In this document: positions 42,192-44,682 of the stretch, one piece after another | Numbering within the stretch: position 1 is the first letter of the stretch | Layout of the letters: every line of letters starts with the position of its first letter | Source of the DNA: Streptomyces flaveolus | GTDB taxonomy: Bacteria; Actinomycetota; Actinomycetes; Streptomycetales; Streptomycetaceae | NCBI RefSeq assembly: GCF_000716535.1 | Contig: NZ_JNWV01000058.1 | Coordinates: 1-44,682, forward strand | Direction: 5' to 3' | Length of the DNA: 44,682 nt | Notes under the pieces: generated by a model | Told to the model about the DNA's origin: nothing | The model's database searches: none | What the model saw: only the letters and a program-made list of their open reading frames with translations | Program-made: the position numbers and the translations under genes

Positions 42192-42977
42192 TCACCCAGA
42201 TGCGGCGCCCGGGGAAGAGCGCGGGGACGAGCGAGGGGACGGAAGCGGCGGACGGGTGAGGCAGCAGTCGCCGCAGAGCCCGCCGCCGGGCACCCGGTAG
42301 TACAGACAGCAGCTGCGGCGCCGGAACGCCGTGCCGGTGCGGGTGCCGGTGGCGCTCAGCAGGGGGTGGGCGAAGAGTTCCCCGGTGAGCGCGCGGGTGC
42401 GGGCCGCGACGTCGGTACGGCCCTGGGCGCGGGCCCAGCGGCTCAGCTCCCGTGCGGTCGCGGCCAGCGCGGAGCCCGCGTTGCCCCGCAGCAGGCCCGG
42501 CGCGACGCCGTAGCGGGCCCGCAGGACCGCCGTCAGGGGTTCCAGGTGGCCGTGCAGCACGGCGTCGGCGAGGGTGGTCGCGTCGCCGGGCAGCGGGCGC
42601 AGCTCGGTGAGCCACAGATCGTCGGGGACCGTGGCGCGGGCGTCCCAGCGCAGCAGGCGCGGGTCCAGGTCGGGCAGCCGGCCGTACAGGACGGCACAAC
42701 CGAGGGCCACCGACCACAGCCGGGCGGCCAGCCCCTGCTGGGCGAGGGAGGCGGCGACCCGGGGTTCACCGGTCCGCAGTCGGCCGGCGACGGTGACGAC
42801 GCGCAGCGTCACCGGATCCCTGTCGGCCTCCGTGGCCGCCCCCGCGTAGCCCTCCGCGAGGGTCGGCGGCCGTCGTGCGCCGGTGCCGTCGGCGGCTCCC
42901 GGGAGGACGCGCAGGGCGAAGAAGCCGCCGAGCGGGCGCAGGGCTGAGAGATCCGGGTCCAGGTCCACGACAGACAC
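42192..42977 (-). CDS. FhuF-like 2Fe-2S protein (ferric siderophore reductase type)
   Basis: 261 residues from GTG 42977. The C-terminal Cys cluster Cys223-Cys224-x10-Cys235-x2-Cys238 (RRSCCLYYRVPGG, GLCGDCC) matches the 2Fe-2S motif of FhuF. The N-terminal part has the helical region typical of the family (LRARYGVAPGLLRGNAGSAL). FhuF-type proteins reduce ferric siderophores in the cytoplasm. A Pro/Ser tail follows the cluster. No clear Shine-Dalgarno sequence precedes the start. It lies upstream of glgA on the same strand with a 40-bp gap and is divergent from the DMT transporter. Confidence 0.85.
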   Translation of the reverse strand: MSVVDLDPDLSALRPLGGFFALRVLPGAADGTGARRPPTLAEGYAGAATEADRDPVTLRVVTVAGRLRTGEPRVAASLAQQGLAARLWSVALGCAVLYGRLPDLDPRLLRWDARATVPDDLWLTELRPLPGDATTLADAVLHGHLEPLTAVLRARYGVAPGLLRGNAGSALAATARELSRWARAQGRTDVAARTRALTGELFAHPLLSATGTRTGTAFRRRSCCLYYRVPGGGLCGDCCLTRPPLPSPRSSPRSSPGAASG

Positions 42978-43004
42978 TCGTACCAGGCGCGGCGCAGGGG
43001 TGAT

Positions 43005-43022
43005 CGGGCGGGTGCCCGCCCG
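43005..43022. promoter_or_regulatory. Perfect 8-bp inverted repeat in the divergent promoter region
   Basis: CGGGCGGG-TG-CCCGCCCG lies 28 bases upstream of the FhuF-like gene, in the 219-bp gap to the transporter gene. With a two-base centre it suits a dimeric regulator better than an RNA hairpin. GC-rich palindromes arise easily in this genome, so the call is tentative. Confidence 0.35.
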
Positions 43023-43196
43023 CCCTCACCCGTCCAGGGGATGATCAGGCCGCTGCTGTACTCCATCGGCAGTAGGACGCATTGCGTGCTCAGGTACGAC
43101 GACGGGAAGCAACCGGGCGGGCAGAGTGTTGGCCATGGAAGCCGACCGTACGCCGCGCCGGGCCCAGGACGCCCGTCGCACGCAGAGGAGACACCG

Positions 43197-44682
43197 ATGA
43201 GCGCCCTGGCGTTGTCCGTGCTCCTGTCGGTCGTCTCCGCCCTCGCCTACGCGGGCGGAGCGATCGTGCAGGAGCAGGTCGCGGTGTCCTCCCCCGACAG
43301 CGGGTACCTGCCGCTGCGCCGGCCGGGCTGGTGGGGTGCGCTGGCGCTCAACGGTCTCGGCGGCGTGCTGCACGTCGTGGCGCTGGCGTACGGGCCGCTC
43401 AGCCTGGTCCAGCCGCTCGGCGCGCTGACCATCGTCTTCGCGCTGCCGCTCGCGGCGCTGTGCGTCGGCCGCCGGGCCGGCGCGACCGCCTGGCGCGGCG
43501 CGCTCATGGCCACGCTGGGCCTCGCCGGTCTGCTCTCCCTGGTCGGCTCCTCCTCCGCGCACTCCCTCGCCCCGGCCCAACGGCTGGCGGTCGCGCTGGT
43601 CACCGGCGGGGCGGTGGTGGCGCTGATGTTCGCGGGCCTGGCCGCGCAGCGGCACCCGGCCGTGCGCAGCGTGCTGCTCGCCACCGCATCCGGCATCGCG
43701 TTCGGCATGTCGTCGGTGTTCACCAAGACCGTGGCCGTCGACTGGAGCCACGGCATCGCGCTGGGCGACCTGCCCTCGCTCGCGGTGATCGGCCTGTTCG
43801 CGGTCGCCGGCGTCCTGCTGTCCCAGGCCTCCTACCGGGGCGGCGGCCTCGCCGCCCCGCTCGCCACCCTGACCGTGGTCAACCCGGTGCTGGCCGCCGC
43901 GGTCGGCATCCTGATGTTCGGCGAGACGTTCCGCTACGGCACCACGGGCACCGTGCTCGCCCTGGGCTGCGGGGTGGTGGCGGCGGGCGGGCTGATCATG
44001 CTGACGACGGAGCGGCTGACACGCGAGACGGCGCCGGCCTCGGCCGAGGTGACGTCGGCTGTCCCGCCGCCGGTGGAAGCGTCCTCCACGCGGGGCACGC
44101 CCGCCGGCGCGGACGCGCGCCTGCCGATGCCGCACCAGCGGGCGGGCAGGGGCACCGGGGCGGACCAGGGCGCCCCCGCAGAGACCGGCCCCGCGGCGAC
44201 CGAGCCGGCGGTGAGCGCCGCATCGACCGAGCCGGTGAGGTCCGCTGGACCGGGCACGTCGGTCGACCGCACGGGGGCGACCGAGCCGGTCGTGCACGCC
44301 GGTTCGATCGGGCGGGTGGTCCTCGCCGGTCCGGCCGACCCCATGATGCGCGACGAGTCGGCCGAACCGGTCCTGCACGCCGGAATCACCGAGCCCGTGC
44401 TGCACGCCGAGTCGACCGAGCCGCTCATCCACGCCGAGTCGATCGGGCGGGTGGTCCTCGCCGGTCCGGCCGACCCCATGATGCGCGACGAGTCGGCCGA
44501 ACCGGTCCTGCACGCCGGGACCACCGAGCCCGTGCTGCACGCCGAGTCGACCGAGCCGCTCATCCACGCCGAGTCGATCGGGCGGGTGGTCCTCGCCGGG
44601 CCGGCCGACCCCATGATGCGCGACGAGTCGGCCGAACCGGTCCTGCACGCCGGGACCACCGAGCCCGTGCTGCACGCCGAGT
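43197..44682 (+). CDS. DMT-family transporter with repetitive hydrophilic tail (3' end outside window)
   Basis: At least 495 residues. ATG 43197 has AGAGGAG upstream. The first about 280 residues hold some nine or ten membrane segments with EamA/DMT features (SALAYAGGAIVQEQ, YGPLSLVQPLGALTIVFALP, FGMSSVFTKTVAVDW, LATLTVVNPVLAAAVGILMF). This resembles Streptomyces DMT permeases next to metabolic genes; the substrate is unknown. After TTERLTRET the protein becomes hydrophilic. From residue about 371 it consists of 45-residue near-identical repeats that continue past the window edge. Such a tail is unusual for a DMT transporter. An in-frame ATG at 43041 is possible but lacks the good ribosome binding site. 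Confidence 0.85.
   Translation, partial: MSALALSVLLSVVSALAYAGGAIVQEQVAVSSPDSGYLPLRRPGWWGALALNGLGGVLHVVALAYGPLSLVQPLGALTIVFALPLAALCVGRRAGATAWRGALMATLGLAGLLSLVGSSSAHSLAPAQRLAVALVTGGAVVALMFAGLAAQRHPAVRSVLLATASGIAFGMSSVFTKTVAVDWSHGIALGDLPSLAVIGLFAVAGVLLSQASYRGGGLAAPLATLTVVNPVLAAAVGILMFGETFRYGTTGTVLALGCGVVAAGGLIMLTTERLTRETAPASAEVTSAVPPPVEASSTRGTPAGADARLPMPHQRAGRGTGADQGAPAETGPAATEPAVSAASTEPVRSAGPGTSVDRTGATEPVVHAGSIGRVVLAGPADPMMRDESAEPVLHAGITEPVLHAESTEPLIHAESIGRVVLAGPADPMMRDESAEPVLHAGTTEPVLHAESTEPLIHAESIGRVVLAGPADPMMRDESAEPVLHAGTTEPVLHAE
44307..44682 (+). repeat. 135-bp (45-residue) tandem repeat in the transporter gene
   Basis: Units start at 44307, 44442 and 44577 and run off the window, differing by a few bases. 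Each encodes IGRVVLAGPADPMMRDESAE followed by PVLHAG, then two shorter copies of the motif TEPVLHAE and TEPLIHAE. The unit is thus itself built from a nine-residue (S/T)-(A/T)-E-P-(V/L)-(L/I)-H-A-x motif. An earlier degenerate copy (TEPVVHAG) lies at about 44280-44303. Confidence 0.9.

Noticed and set aside
43041..43196. In-frame N-terminal extension of the DMT transporter
   Set aside because: The extension is Pro/Gly/Arg-rich, while ATG 43197 has AGAGGAG and leads straight into the first membrane helix.
43026..44675. 549-residue open frame on the minus strand opposite the DMT transporter
   Set aside because: It mirrors the repeat-bearing transporter gene, has no ribosome binding site or known domain, and the plus frame encodes a clear membrane protein.

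Overview
The window is from a high-GC actinomycete, almost certainly a Streptomyces. GC at third codon positions is extreme, GTG and TTG starts and stop/start overlaps are common, and the gene families are typical of the genus (fused LysX, SpoIIE-type phosphatase with PAS/GAF, DUF6777 lipoprotein, class F sortase, WS/DGAT, GlgA/GlgC). No rRNA, tRNA, insertion sequence or CRISPR array was seen.

Layout. 1-4.1 kb holds cell-surface genes: the end of a Pro/Thr-rich anchored protein, a DUF4239 membrane protein, an Asn/Gly-repeat surface protein facing a class F sortase, and a NodB deacetylase. 4.1-11.1 kb holds lysX, a probably leaderless universal stress protein, an APC amino-acid permease and a CapA-like lipoprotein. 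11.3-13.5 kb is a sigma/anti-sigma unit with an unknown gene between the two and a 33-residue membrane peptide coupled to the anti-sigma factor. 13.5-19.5 kb carries an Fpg/Nei glycosylase, a PAS-GAF-SpoIIE-HATPase protein, a DUF6777 lipoprotein and a lipase maturation factor homologue.

19.5-28.3 kb is a tightly coupled operon for oxidative (non-phosphorylative) L-fucose catabolism: lipoprotein sugar-binding protein, ABC ATPase, permease, L-fuconate dehydratase, SDR, aldo/keto reductase, mutarotase and lactonase. A FadR-type GntR regulator is divergent from it, and the shared promoter region carries repeated GACCACTC sites and a perfect palindrome. A secreted GH85 endo-beta-N-acetylglucosaminidase follows, and a GH92 alpha-mannosidase lies 9 kb further on, so the region looks like an N-glycan scavenging neighbourhood. 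The GH92 gene is broken by an internal deletion with a frameshift.

30.7-37.3 kb is more accessory in character: an amidase, a 57-residue peptide gene with a strong ribosome binding site, a 27-residue peptide candidate in an AT-rich leader, a shortened HD-like protein without its HD pair, an SDR with a zinc-knuckle-like insert and no catalytic Tyr, 1.1 kb of non-coding tandem repeats of two kinds, and a WS/DGAT acyltransferase. 39.7-44.7 kb carries glgC and glgA, a FhuF-like 2Fe-2S protein, and a DMT-family transporter whose long hydrophilic tail consists of near-identical 45-residue repeats running off the window.
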